DNA from: a virus
Length of the DNA stretch: 59,801 bases
Reading direction: 5' to 3' (one strand)
Virus record (IMG/VR): IMGVR_UViG_3300046654_000013
Span: 1-59,801 of that record
A program made the position numbers and the translations under genes. The notes beneath the pieces were generated by a model, which did not search any database, was not told the DNA's origin, and saw only the letters and a list, made by a program, of their open reading frames with translations. This document shows positions 30,754 through 38,720 of the stretch, piece after piece. Positions within the stretch are counted from its first letter, which is position 1. Each line of letters opens with the position of its first letter.

Positions 30754-33179
30754 CTGAATTATACGGCACGCTAGATAACGACTACTACATGACGCTATGG
30801 TCTAAGACTACCAAGTCTACAACATGGCTGTCGATATCGGATTTACAAGCTATTGCCGATCAGTCTATCGCAATGTCAGCCAGCGAAGATATGTTTTACG
30901 GCATGGGACTTGCGTCCAAACCGTCAGACGGACGCGTAACAGCCGATGAAGTTGTTGTGCTGCCATGCTTATGGGTAGACATAGATTTGCGCGATGAACG
31001 GCATTCTGACGCGCCGGAAACGATTCTTGACGCATTGAAGTTTGTTGATGGTCTACCGTTTGAACCGTCGATTATTGTTAAGTCCGGACGAGGTTTACAC
31101 GTGTATTTGGTGCTCCGCGAACCATTTATTATCGAATCAGCCGAAGATCGCAAGCAGCTCAAAGAAATATCCGCAGGTTTTCAGAAATACGTACGCGACA
31201 GAGCCGGCTTTAAAATCGACGCCACGCACGACATATCGCGCATACTGCGTTTGCCGGGAACAATCAATCACAAATACGATGTACCGGAAACCGTTGAAGT
31301 TATTGCATCTAGTACAGCGCGATATAATTTATCAGACTTTGCAGAATACGCGGTTGAAGTATCGACAAACGAACGCACATCGAAGTTTAAACGCAATAAG
31401 TCGGACAAGCCAGCAGAAGTATGTATTTCACAGTGTAAATTTTTACAAGCAGTGCGTGATTATCCAGAGCAGGTCACGGAGCCGATGTGGGTTACGGCGT
31501 TATCAAATATTGCGCGTTGCTCTGACGGCCCTGCAGCGTGTCATGAAATATCTAAGCCATACCCGAAGTACTCTTACAACGAAACCGAGGCTAAAATACT
31601 ACACGTGCTGAACGATATGTCACCATTAACCTGCGGTTATATCAGCAGTACGCTAGGTTTTAATCAGTGTCCAGAGGGTGGTTGTGGCGTAAAATCGCCG
31701 TGTGGATTTAGCCTTAAGAAGGAGCCATCATCTGCGCCACCCGATGAATCGTCCGATAAACTTTTGGACGAACCAATCCCAAGTGGATTTTTTGAAGGCG
31801 AAGAACTGCCGGGGATTGAAAAATTAACTGATCTGGGCAACGCCGAACGCTTCGCCAAAATGTTTCGCGACAAATTATTATTTTGTAACGACATGGGGAA
31901 ATGGCTTATATGGAACGGCAAGACGTGGAAACCGGATGGCGTGCTTGAAATTTATCAGTACGCGAAAAAATGTATCCGCAGCATGTATGTGCTTGCAGGG
32001 CAAGTGGATGACAACGATGTAAGAAAAGCTATCTCAAAGTTTGCTAATTCGTCCGAGAGCCTTAAAAATATTAAAGCCATGTTATCCCTTGCACAAAGCG
32101 AATTACCCATCACAATGGCGCAGCTGGACGCTGACAAGTGGGCTTTAAATGTCGACAATGGTGTTATCGACTTGCGAACAGGCGAACTTAAACCGCACGA
32201 CCCAACGAGTTACAACTCCAAGATTGCGAGCGAAGAATACAATCCAGACGCCAATGCACCTGTATTTACAGATTTTATAAATTCAGTATTTAATTACGAT
32301 ATTGAATTAATATCATTTATGCAACGATTTTTAGGCTACTGCTTGACTGGCGACACTCGCGAGCAGCAATTTGTTATTGCCACAGGCTCCGGCAGTAACG
32401 GTAAGGGAACCTTGCTCAACTTAATACTTGATATTATGGGCGATTACGCAATCACCACGCCAACTGACACGATCTGCAAAAAAAATACCGAAAAAATATC
32501 GAATGATATCGCTCGCTTATCAGCCGCACGCTTCGTACTAATGTCAGAAACTGAACGCGGCAAACGCTTTGATGAAGCTCTTGTTAAGAAGATGACCGGA
32601 CAGGATCGCATGTCAGCGCGCTTTCTCTATAAGGAGGATTTTGAGTTTACCCCGCAGTTTAAACTGTGCCTCATGACGAACGACAAACCACAGGCTCACG
32701 CCGACGATGCCGCTCTCTGGCGGCGCATACAATTAGTGCCGTTTACCCAGAAATTCGAGGGGGCGAAAGCCGATTACGAACTGTCGGATAAGCTTCGAAC
32801 GAAGGAAGAAAAGGCAGGTATTTTAAACTGGATGGTGAAAGGTTGTTTAGAATGGCAACGCACTCGTTTAAACCCGCCGGAATCTGTAAAACAGGCAACA
32901 AATGATTACCGAAATGAGTCCGATACGTTTCAAGATTGGCTCGATGAATGTTGCCTAATTGAGAATGATGCGGTCGCAACAAGCGCAGAATTGTATCAAA
33001 ATTTTAGAGTTTGGAGCGAAAGTAACGGTATTCGAAGTATCGTTTCGAACAACATTTTTGGCAAGAAACTGAAAGAAAAAGTGGACGTTGAGAGCTATCG
33101 AAGTGGCAAATTGCGTAAGTATAAAGGAATAGGTTTGATAACCGTAAGGCATGATAATTTCCAAGAATCCCCATTTTAG
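30717..33179 (+). CDS. P4-type primase-helicase (SF3)
   Basis: Protein of 820 residues. The N-terminal primase-polymerase-like domain (VLPCLWVDIDLRD, SGRGLHVYLVLREP, HDISRILRLPGTINHK) covers about residues 50-210. A linker with CPEGGCGVKSPC lies near 325. A D5-N-like domain precedes the SF3 helicase: Walker A GSGSNGKGT near 560, VLMSETERG near 605, KLCLMTNDKP near 655, and ALWRRIQLVPF (arginine finger) near 670. It should recognise an origin, unwind it and prime. It ends in TAG. The start has a poor RBS, and TTG 30741 is an alternative. Confidence 0.88.
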   Translation: MGGDTINTLEFLTELYGTLDNDYYMTLWSKTTKSTTWLSISDLQAIADQSIAMSASEDMFYGMGLASKPSDGRVTADEVVVLPCLWVDIDLRDERHSDAPETILDALKFVDGLPFEPSIIVKSGRGLHVYLVLREPFIIESAEDRKQLKEISAGFQKYVRDRAGFKIDATHDISRILRLPGTINHKYDVPETVEVIASSTARYNLSDFAEYAVEVSTNERTSKFKRNKSDKPAEVCISQCKFLQAVRDYPEQVTEPMWVTALSNIARCSDGPAACHEISKPYPKYSYNETEAKILHVLNDMSPLTCGYISSTLGFNQCPEGGCGVKSPCGFSLKKEPSSAPPDESSDKLLDEPIPSGFFEGEELPGIEKLTDLGNAERFAKMFRDKLLFCNDMGKWLIWNGKTWKPDGVLEIYQYAKKCIRSMYVLAGQVDDNDVRKAISKFANSSESLKNIKAMLSLAQSELPITMAQLDADKWALNVDNGVIDLRTGELKPHDPTSYNSKIASEEYNPDANAPVFTDFINSVFNYDIELISFMQRFLGYCLTGDTREQQFVIATGSGSNGKGTLLNLILDIMGDYAITTPTDTICKKNTEKISNDIARLSAARFVLMSETERGKRFDEALVKKMTGQDRMSARFLYKEDFEFTPQFKLCLMTNDKPQAHADDAALWRRIQLVPFTQKFEGAKADYELSDKLRTKEEKAGILNWMVKGCLEWQRTRLNPPESVKQATNDYRNESDTFQDWLDECCLIENDAVATSAELYQNFRVWSESNGIRSIVSNNIFGKKLKEKVDVESYRSGKLRKYKGIGLITVRHDNFQESPF

Positions 33180-33205
33180 GGAATTGGAGGTACGTATGGT
33201 AAAAT

Positions 33206-33301
33206 ATGGAAGAAATACAGCGTAGTGTGTGTACGATACAAAAGTTACAAAAATATTTATTATTTTTTAATTATGACGATTTTACCCCCCCGTTTTTGTA
33301 A
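33206..33301 (+). CDS. Possible 31-residue peptide
   Basis: ATG 33206 opens 31 codons to TAA 33299-33301. A nearer ATG at 33196 with GGAGG gives only nine codons. Weak evidence; it may be leader sequence. Confidence 0.25.
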   Translation: MEEIQRSVCTIQKLQKYLLFFNYDDFTPPFL

Positions 33302-33330
33302 TGTCCACTACCAGTGGAGTGACGGTTAGT

Positions 33331-33500
33331 TTGTAACTGTCATCGTAACTGTCACACACAGTAAGCCTTTATTCTATATACCTTTTTTACTATATTTTTT
33401 GTTTCAATGACAGTATGACAGTAATATTGATAAAGCATTACTAGGGAAGAGTATATAGAGAGATTTAAAACAGCGTCACAACCGACACAACCGACACAAG
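33331..33500 (+). repeat. Origin-like repeat region behind the primase gene
   Basis: The region holds two ACTGTCA units (GTAACTGTCATCGTAACTGTCACAC, shown as two overlapping 7-mers), an AT-rich stretch, element B (33407-33455), and tandem CACAACCGA units before the next RBS. P4-type replicases usually bind iterons near their gene, so this is a candidate origin. Confidence 0.6.
33407..33455 (+). repeat. Conserved element B (inverted copy of 7974-8020)
   Basis: ATGACAGTATGACAGT, five bases, TGATAAAG, ten bases, GAAGAGTATA. The same blocks occur on the minus strand at 7974-8020 with an 8-base second gap. The 16-base and 8-base blocks are identical. Confidence 0.75.
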
Positions 33501-33507
33501 GAGAAAA

Positions 33508-33780
33508 ATGAAAAAACAAGAGAAATTATGGAGCATGTTGATTGGCTATATTTTGACCAATCAGGATTTTGTTGACAGATTAATTTACATGCACGAATCT
33601 GGGAGCAATCTAATTGAGAATGAGAAAGGTAATTTTATTATCGTTCCGGTTGTTGGAGAAAATGGCTGGGAATCACAAAAACAATATGACAAAGAAAAAT
33701 TGTGTTTAATGCTGTACAAAAATAAATTAATTGTCGCACTGAAACGACTTGGGGAGGATTTGAAAAATGAAAATAATTAG
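33508..33780 (+). CDS. Hypothetical protein
   Basis: Protein of 90 residues, RBS AAGGAGAAAA. Mixed alpha/beta. Ends in TAG inside the next gene. Unknown. Confidence 0.55.
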   Translation: MKKQEKLWSMLIGYILTNQDFVDRLIYMHESGSNLIENEKGNFIIVPVVGENGWESQKQYDKEKLCLMLYKNKLIVALKRLGEDLKNENN

Positions 33781-33943
33781 ATCAGCAATTCACGGTCACA
33801 TGCTAACGGCTGAATGCGAATATTGCGGTTGCTTAAAACGATTGTTAAATAAAAAACCGCAGGACGTGCGTTTGAAAAGTTGCCCGATATGTGGTAAAAT
33901 AAGCAAACCGATTGATAAAAAACCGGAATGGGTGGGGTATTGA
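33767..33943 (+). CDS. Zinc-ribbon protein
   Basis: Protein of 58 residues, RBS GGGGAGGATTTGAAAA. CEYCGCLKR and CPICGKISK form a two-knuckle zinc ribbon. Confidence 0.6.
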   Translation: MKIIRSAIHGHMLTAECEYCGCLKRLLNKKPQDVRLKSCPICGKISKPIDKKPEWVGY

Positions 33944-33944
33944 T

Positions 33945-34085
33945 ATGAAATTGCAAACAACGATATTAATTGAAAATATAGCGTTAATTATTTTGGCAGC
34001 ATACGGAATATATTTTACGAATACGTGTTGGCCTTTATTTGCGTTAATTTTTATGTCTTACACTCAAGGGGGCCGTAAGGAATGA
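33945..34085 (+). CDS. Small membrane protein
   Basis: Protein of 46 residues with two hydrophobic segments. Overlaps the next ATG. Unknown. Confidence 0.5.
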   Translation: MKLQTTILIENIALIILAAYGIYFTNTCWPLFALIFMSYTQGGRKE

Positions 34086-34588
34086 CAAGCGAAGAATTAA
34101 TTCAGCAGGTCGTTACAGCCGTTCGCAATTACGACGCGAAGCAGCATGCAATAAATATTAAAAACAAACGCGATACGAGATTACGCAACACGCGACTGCT
34201 GCTACAGAATTATAATTATTTTAAAGTCCATGCCAAGGAAGCAGTTTATTCTGCTGACCAACTGCAGGACATTGACGAAATCGACGATTACAAACCGCAC
34301 ATACTGATACAGTCGATCAAGAAGTCCAGCCATAAGACGTATGTAGTACTCAAGCATATTAATAAAATGCTCGAAATTTACAAGACTTATGCAAATATGG
34401 GTAGCGACAAGTCTAAACGTGAGTATCGCGTGATGGTGAAACATTTCTTAAATGGCGTTAAAATGTCCGATATTGCCAAGACGGAAGAGGTTGACGAGCG
34501 GACAATAAGGCGCGACATTGTAGATTCTGTGCAGCATTTCTCGGGTTTTGTGTTTGGGTTTGATAGTATAAATGAAATGTCAGAATGA
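34082..34588 (+). CDS. ArpU/RinA-like late transcription regulator
   Basis: Protein of 168 residues. The C-terminal VMVKHFLNGVKMSDIAKTEEVDERTIRRDI is a sigma-like helix-turn-helix as in ArpU and RinA proteins that switch on late genes. It lies just before the late promoter and terminase genes, the standard place for this family. Confidence 0.75.
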   Translation: MTSEELIQQVVTAVRNYDAKQHAINIKNKRDTRLRNTRLLLQNYNYFKVHAKEAVYSADQLQDIDEIDDYKPHILIQSIKKSSHKTYVVLKHINKMLEIYKTYANMGSDKSKREYRVMVKHFLNGVKMSDIAKTEEVDERTIRRDIVDSVQHFSGFVFGFDSINEMSE

Positions 34589-34593
34589 TGTCC

Positions 34594-34622
34594 TTGACAC
34601 GTCCTTATGGATGTGATAAAAT
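34594..34622 (+). promoter_or_regulatory. Strong promoter ahead of the tRNA-like and late region
   Basis: TTGACA (34594-34599), 17-base spacer, TAAAAT (34617-34622). The tRNA-like gene starts 26 bases after it. Confidence 0.85.
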
Positions 34623-34648
34623 GTAATTAATCGAAAGTGTGATGGAAA

Positions 34649-34741
34649 CCATATGTGGCTGAGAGGATTATAGCAAGCCGTAAGGCTGGGTTGTAACTGG
34701 TAATGCTGGCATCTCCGTGGGTTCAAATCCCACCGTTTGGT
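34649..34741 (+). tRNA. tRNA-like gene, anticodon unresolved
   Basis: A perfect T-arm (GTGGG-TTCAAAT-CCCAC, 34717-34733) is followed by CGTTTGG, which pairs six of seven with CCATATG at 34649-34655. TGGCTGAGAGG then AGC gives a serine/leucine-type D-arm (GCT/AGC). The centre holds AGCC-GTAA-GGCT, a 4-base GNRA loop, instead of a normal 7-base anticodon loop, then 29 further bases. No CCA is encoded. Flanking bases extend the acceptor helix to 12 positions (GGAAA with TTTTC). It may be an unusual class II tRNA, a decayed tRNA or a tRNA mimic. I see no CTA anticodon. Confidence 0.5.
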
Positions 34742-34759
34742 TTTCGTAATACTTTACAT

Positions 34760-34781
34760 GGGGCGTGCTACGGCATGCTCC
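34760..34781 (+). terminator. Hairpin, weak terminator-like
   Basis: GGGGCGTGC-TACG-GCATGCTCC forms a 9-bp stem (two G-U) followed by TTAATTTAAAA, a poor U-run. It may end or process the tRNA-like transcript. Confidence 0.45.
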
Positions 34782-34807
34782 TTAATTTAAAAACGGAGGG
34801 ATAAGCA

Positions 34808-34921
34808 GTGGAAATTGGAGAAAATATGCTTTGCCTAGGTTTATATATCGTAATTGGCTTGTCTGTTGTTAGCTGGCAGTATTTTAAATATAAGCGCAGG
34901 CAGCTGGAGTTGGGGAAATAA
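34808..34921 (+). CDS. Small membrane protein, GTG start
   Basis: GTG 34808 with CGGAGGGATAAGCA gives 37 residues with one helix (MLCLGLYIVIGLSVVSW) and a basic tail KYKRRQ. Ends GGG AAA TAA. Confidence 0.5.
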   Translation: MEIGENMLCLGLYIVIGLSVVSWQYFKYKRRQLELGK

Positions 34922-35049
34922 TTTTAATATCTGACGTCTTATGGACGTTTGAATATAACACAGCAACGCGGATACTGATTCGAAGCGGAGATACGTTGCC
35001 ATACACGATAACATTCGCGGTTGATTATGACCGCGCAGTGATACCTTAA
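34921..35049 (+). CDS. Open frame without ATG/GTG/TTG start
   Basis: The frame is open from 34894 to TAA 35047-35049 and reads like a protein (LISDVLWTFEYNTATRIL..., PYTITFAVDYDRAVIP), but it has no standard start. ATT at 34921 lies behind GGAGTTGGGG. A -1 shift at GGG AAA at the end of the preceding gene would also enter it. Coding status is uncertain. Confidence 0.3.
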   Translation: MLISDVLWTFEYNTATRILIRSGDTLPYTITFAVDYDRAVIP

Positions 35050-35158
35050 CGGCTTTGGTTAAACCGTGTTCGCAGATTTGCGAAACTATATTAAGCGTGG
35101 CGGGAATACCGCCACCATATGTTAACACAGCCGCTCCAACCATGGGGCGGTTTTTATT
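35046..35158 (+). terminator. Chain of hairpins ending in a terminator
   Basis: In order: TTAAC/GTTAA (35046-35062), TTCGCA/TGCGAA with a 4-base loop (35069-35084), GTGGCGG/CCGCCAC with loop GAATA (35097-35115), and CCGCTCC/GGGGCGG plus TTTTTATT (35131-35158). The last is a good rho-independent terminator. The row of perfect stems suggests a structured leader RNA ahead of the terminase operon. Confidence 0.65.
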
Positions 35159-35183
35159 ATGTCAAACGCGAGGAGGGCGCACG

Positions 35184-35360
35184 ATGATAAATTGTAATAA
35201 CGAAACTTGCAAGTATTGTAACGATGGCAAGTGTAAACAAACGGATATATCGGTAATTGATGATTCGTGCGTCAGTTATCGCAGACAGATATTTACGGAC
35301 TGGTCGAAGCTAGTCCAATTTAATAAAGCAGTGTATGGGGAAGGTGAACAAAATGGGTGA
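35184..35360 (+). CDS. Cysteine-rich small protein upstream of terS
   Basis: Protein of 58 residues, RBS GAGGAGGGCGCACG. INCNNETCKYCNDGKCKQ resembles small phage Cys proteins (four to five Cys in 15 residues). It overlaps the terS start. Confidence 0.6.
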   Translation: MINCNNETCKYCNDGKCKQTDISVIDDSCVSYRRQIFTDWSKLVQFNKAVYGEGEQNG

Positions 35361-35823
35361 ACAAGGGGGTCGACCATCGAAGTACAAACCGGAGTTTGAT
35401 AAGATGGCGTATGGATTTGGTCTGCTGGGAGCAACGGATGTACAGATGGCAGAATCGTTTGGAGTTTGTGAAGCAACAATGAACAATTGGAAAGCAGAAC
35501 ATCCTTCGTTTTTAGAGTCCTTAAGGCAATCTAAGTTAACCGCGGACGCTAAAGTAGCGGAGTCTTTATATAAACGAGCACAAGGATTTGAGTACGATGA
35601 AATTACGGATGATGAAAAAAATGGTAAAAAAACGGTTCGTAAATTTGTACCACCAGACGCAACGTCGATGATCTTCTGGCTTAAGAACCGTCAGCCCGCA
35701 GCGTGGCGCGACAAACAGGAAGTTGCTGTTGATAGCCATAATGTTAATGAGAATATTACGACAATTGCCGACATAATTATGAAGCCAGTACCAAACAGAG
35801 AAATACCCGGCGAAGATGAATAA
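35353..35823 (+). CDS. terS: Terminase small subunit
   Basis: Protein of 156 residues from ATG 35353 (GGAAGGTGAACAAA). GGRPSKYKPEF...YGFGLLGATDVQMAESFGVCEATMNNWKAEHP is the N-terminal HTH typical of TerS; FVPPDATSMIFWLKNRQP is the usual central block. It binds phage DNA and recruits TerL. Confidence 0.88.
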   Translation: MGEQGGRPSKYKPEFDKMAYGFGLLGATDVQMAESFGVCEATMNNWKAEHPSFLESLRQSKLTADAKVAESLYKRAQGFEYDEITDDEKNGKKTVRKFVPPDATSMIFWLKNRQPAAWRDKQEVAVDSHNVNENITTIADIIMKPVPNREIPGEDE

Positions 35824-35858
35824 ATTTAAATGTGCTTAACTGCGCGAAAGGAAGTGAT

Positions 35859-37178
35859 TTGCCGCCTATGGATGCTGTAAAATATGCGCCGTTCAACGAA
35901 AAGACTGTCCAGTATTTTAGAGATTGTATTGATCCTAAAAACTGGCTTCTTTGCGCTGAGGGCGGCAAGTAGCGCGCTGGTAAAAATATTATTAATATTC
36001 TTGCGTGGTGTACGGTACTTGAAACACACCCAGACTACCTGCACCTTGCAGGAGGTGTGTCAAACAGTACTGCAAAACTTAATATAATTCAGTCTAATGG
36101 ATTTGGCGTTGCTAACTACTTTGCAGGGCGTTGCCGCGAAGGTCAGTATCAAGATCGTGACGCTTTGTATATAAATACTAAAGTTGGCGAAAAAGTAATT
36201 ATTATTGGCGGTGGTGCAAACAAAGCATCAAATAAATTGATAAAAGGTTTTACTTTGGGGTCAATTTACGTCAGTGAAGCAAATGAATGTGATGAATCAT
36301 TTATTAAAGAATGTTTTGATAGAACTATATCAAGTAACTTGCGTAAGATATTTTTTGACATTAACCCTAAAAACCCGCAAGATTACTTTTATACTGAAAT
36401 TCTTGATGTTCATGAAGAAAATTCATTAACATATAAGAACTACGGTTATGTCTGGCAACATTTCACGATCGCAGACAACATGTCGATTACTGACGAGCGC
36501 ATGGCTGAGATATTAACCACATATAGGCGAAACTCTATCTGGTGGGAACGTGATATCGCGGGGCTTCGAACGGCGGCAGAAGGTATTGTTTATTCCAACT
36601 TTACAGATAAAAATAAATATGTTGATGGCGACGACCATTCGCCTAATTTTGATTTGTACTACAACAGACATTATGTAATTGACTACGGGACAATTCATCC
36701 ATTTGCTTGTCTGGAAATGATTGAGCAAACAATTGAGGGTGTAACAAATTATTATTGCAATGATGAGTATTATTATGACTCAACAAAAACTCACAAAGAG
36801 CTTGCCCCGTCAGATTACGCTGATGCAGTTGAAAAGTTTATTGATGGTAAACGTACCAAGGCTATTATTGTTGATCCAGCAGCGGCAGATTTTAGGGCAG
36901 AGCTAAGAAAACATAATCAGCGGTCAAAAGAAACTGCCCCGACAATTAATGCAGACAATGAGGTTGTTGCGGGAATACGACTTGTAACAAATCTTTTGCA
37001 AACAAAAAAACTTTGGATAAACAAAAAGTGTGTTAATTTGATTAAAGAGCTTTCTGCATACATCTGGGATGCTAAAGCAGCAGAGCATGGCAAAGAACAA
37101 GTTGTTAAGGTAAACGATGATGCTTGTGACTGCTTGCGCTACTACTGTAAAACCATTGTAAAATCATATAAAATATAA
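35859..37178 (+). CDS. terL: Terminase large subunit with in-frame TAG in the P-loop
   Basis: TTG 35859 (GAAAGGAAGTGAT upstream) or ATG 35868 begins a frame that reads FRDCIDPKNWLLCAEGGK, then TAG at 35970-35972, then RAGKNIINILAWC. EGG-K-x-RAGKN is the Walker A loop, so the amber is inside the ATPase motif. Past it the frame is intact for 402 codons: SIYVSEANEC (Walker B region), then nuclease motifs YVIDYG, IIVDPAA and NDDACDCLRY. The next in-frame start (GTG 36057) would lack the P-loop, so the frame needs readthrough, suppression or correction to work. GxxxxGK is satisfied with or without an extra residue at the TAG. Confidence 0.85.
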
Positions 37179-37196
37179 AAGGAGAATCCGCTGCAC

Positions 37197-38720
37197 ATGA
37201 ATAAAAAACAAAAACGCAGTTCTGCAACCGCGACTGAACCGGTGCAGCGTTCACCGCGCAAGTCAACAAGAGACAGCTTCACAAACTCGCTGGGAAGGCT
37301 AGGAGTAGATCAGCCGGGGATGATGGGTGGGACGGATTATAAATTAACCAGACTTACCAGAAATTATAATTTGTTAAACACTCTCTATCGTAATTCATGG
37401 ATTTGCAAGAAAATCATTGAAACGATCCCTGGTGATATGGTCAAAAATTGGTTTTCAAACACAGCCGATCTTGAACCGGAGATAACAGATCGATACAACA
37501 AGCTTGAACAACGCACTAAGACGAAGGATAAAATCAACGAAGGCTTATGCTGGGGTGATTTGTACGGCGGCGCTGCGGGTATTATGATGATCGACGGTCA
37601 AGAAGATCAGCTTGATATACCGCTTGATATTAACGAGGTTATGCCAAACAGTTACTGCGGTTTGCTCATTGTTGATCGCTGGTCTGGTATTTATCCCGGC
37701 ACTGAATTAATCACTGACATGAAAGACCCAGAGTTCGGGTTGCCCGAATGGTACGAAGTCAGAGACGTAACAAAAGATAACGCAACAGTTCGCGTGCATC
37801 ATTCGCGAGTGTTGCGTTTTTGTGGTCGGCGGCTGCCGTACTGGGAGAACATGGCTGAAATCGGATGGGGGGCGAGTCAGCTTGAGCATGTGTTTGATGA
37901 GCTGGCAAAGCGCGACAATACGTCGTGGAATATAGCAAGCTTGGTATTTCAAGCAAATTTACTCGTCAACAAGGTAACAGACTTTGACCAAATGATGGCT
38001 GCAACTGACCCAGATGTACAGAGAGACTTCTACGCGGTTAAGTCAGCACAGAATCAGATGCGTAACAATAATGGCATGATGATTATAGGCGACAAGGACG
38101 AAGTTTCGTCTATGAACTACACGTTTGCAGGGCTGAATGATATTTACGAATCGCAGATGTTAGATATCGCTGGCGCCGCAGAAATTCCAGTAACAAAACT
38201 GTTCGGTCGTGCTCCCGCTGGCATGAATGCGACTGGGGAAGCCGACGCGCAAAATTACTATGACATGATAGGGCAACGACAGGAATCGCAGTTAAAACCG
38301 ATTTTGGAGAAGCTGCTGCCGATTATGTTTATGAGCGAGTTTGGCAAGGTTCCGCACGATTTGGGAATACGATTTAATGCGGTACAGACTCCGACAGAAG
38401 ATAAAATGGCTGAAATCATATCGAAGAAAACAACGTGCATCTATGAAGGATATAATACTGGGGTACTTACGCATCGCATGGCACTCAAGGAACTGCAAGA
38501 ATTGTCGTATACATCGAATATGTTTAGCAGTGTGACCGATGAAGCAATCGACGCTGCCGACAACGATTTAAGCCCAGATATGGGCGAAGCAATGCCACAA
38601 TTTGGCGGCGGACTTGGTGGAGCAGGAACGACGAACAGAAAGGTGATGCCGGATGACATGGAAACCACAGCGCCGGATAGAACTGGACTACCAGAGACAA
38701 CTGCGCCAACTGTTCGCTAA
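37197..38720 (+). CDS. Portal protein (DUF1073-like)
   Basis: Protein of 507 residues, RBS AAGGAGAATCC. NSWICKKIIETIPGDMVKNW near residue 65 and KLFGRAPAGMNATGEADAQNYYDMI near residue 340 are hallmarks of the DUF1073 portal family. It forms the dodecameric DNA gate in the capsid vertex. Confidence 0.9.
   Translation: MNKKQKRSSATATEPVQRSPRKSTRDSFTNSLGRLGVDQPGMMGGTDYKLTRLTRNYNLLNTLYRNSWICKKIIETIPGDMVKNWFSNTADLEPEITDRYNKLEQRTKTKDKINEGLCWGDLYGGAAGIMMIDGQEDQLDIPLDINEVMPNSYCGLLIVDRWSGIYPGTELITDMKDPEFGLPEWYEVRDVTKDNATVRVHHSRVLRFCGRRLPYWENMAEIGWGASQLEHVFDELAKRDNTSWNIASLVFQANLLVNKVTDFDQMMAATDPDVQRDFYAVKSAQNQMRNNNGMMIIGDKDEVSSMNYTFAGLNDIYESQMLDIAGAAEIPVTKLFGRAPAGMNATGEADAQNYYDMIGQRQESQLKPILEKLLPIMFMSEFGKVPHDLGIRFNAVQTPTEDKMAEIISKKTTCIYEGYNTGVLTHRMALKELQELSYTSNMFSSVTDEAIDAADNDLSPDMGEAMPQFGGGLGGAGTTNRKVMPDDMETTAPDRTGLPETTAPTVR

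Noticed and set aside
34649-34741. The tRNA-like gene as an amber suppressor that explains the in-frame TAGs
   Set aside because: No CTA triplet appears in a possible anticodon position, and a normal anticodon loop cannot be formed.
34915-34921. Programmed -1 frameshift at GGG AAA to reach the orphan frame
   Set aside because: GGGGAAA does not satisfy the X XXY YYZ rule in the zero frame. A separate non-standard start or non-coding RNA is at least as likely.
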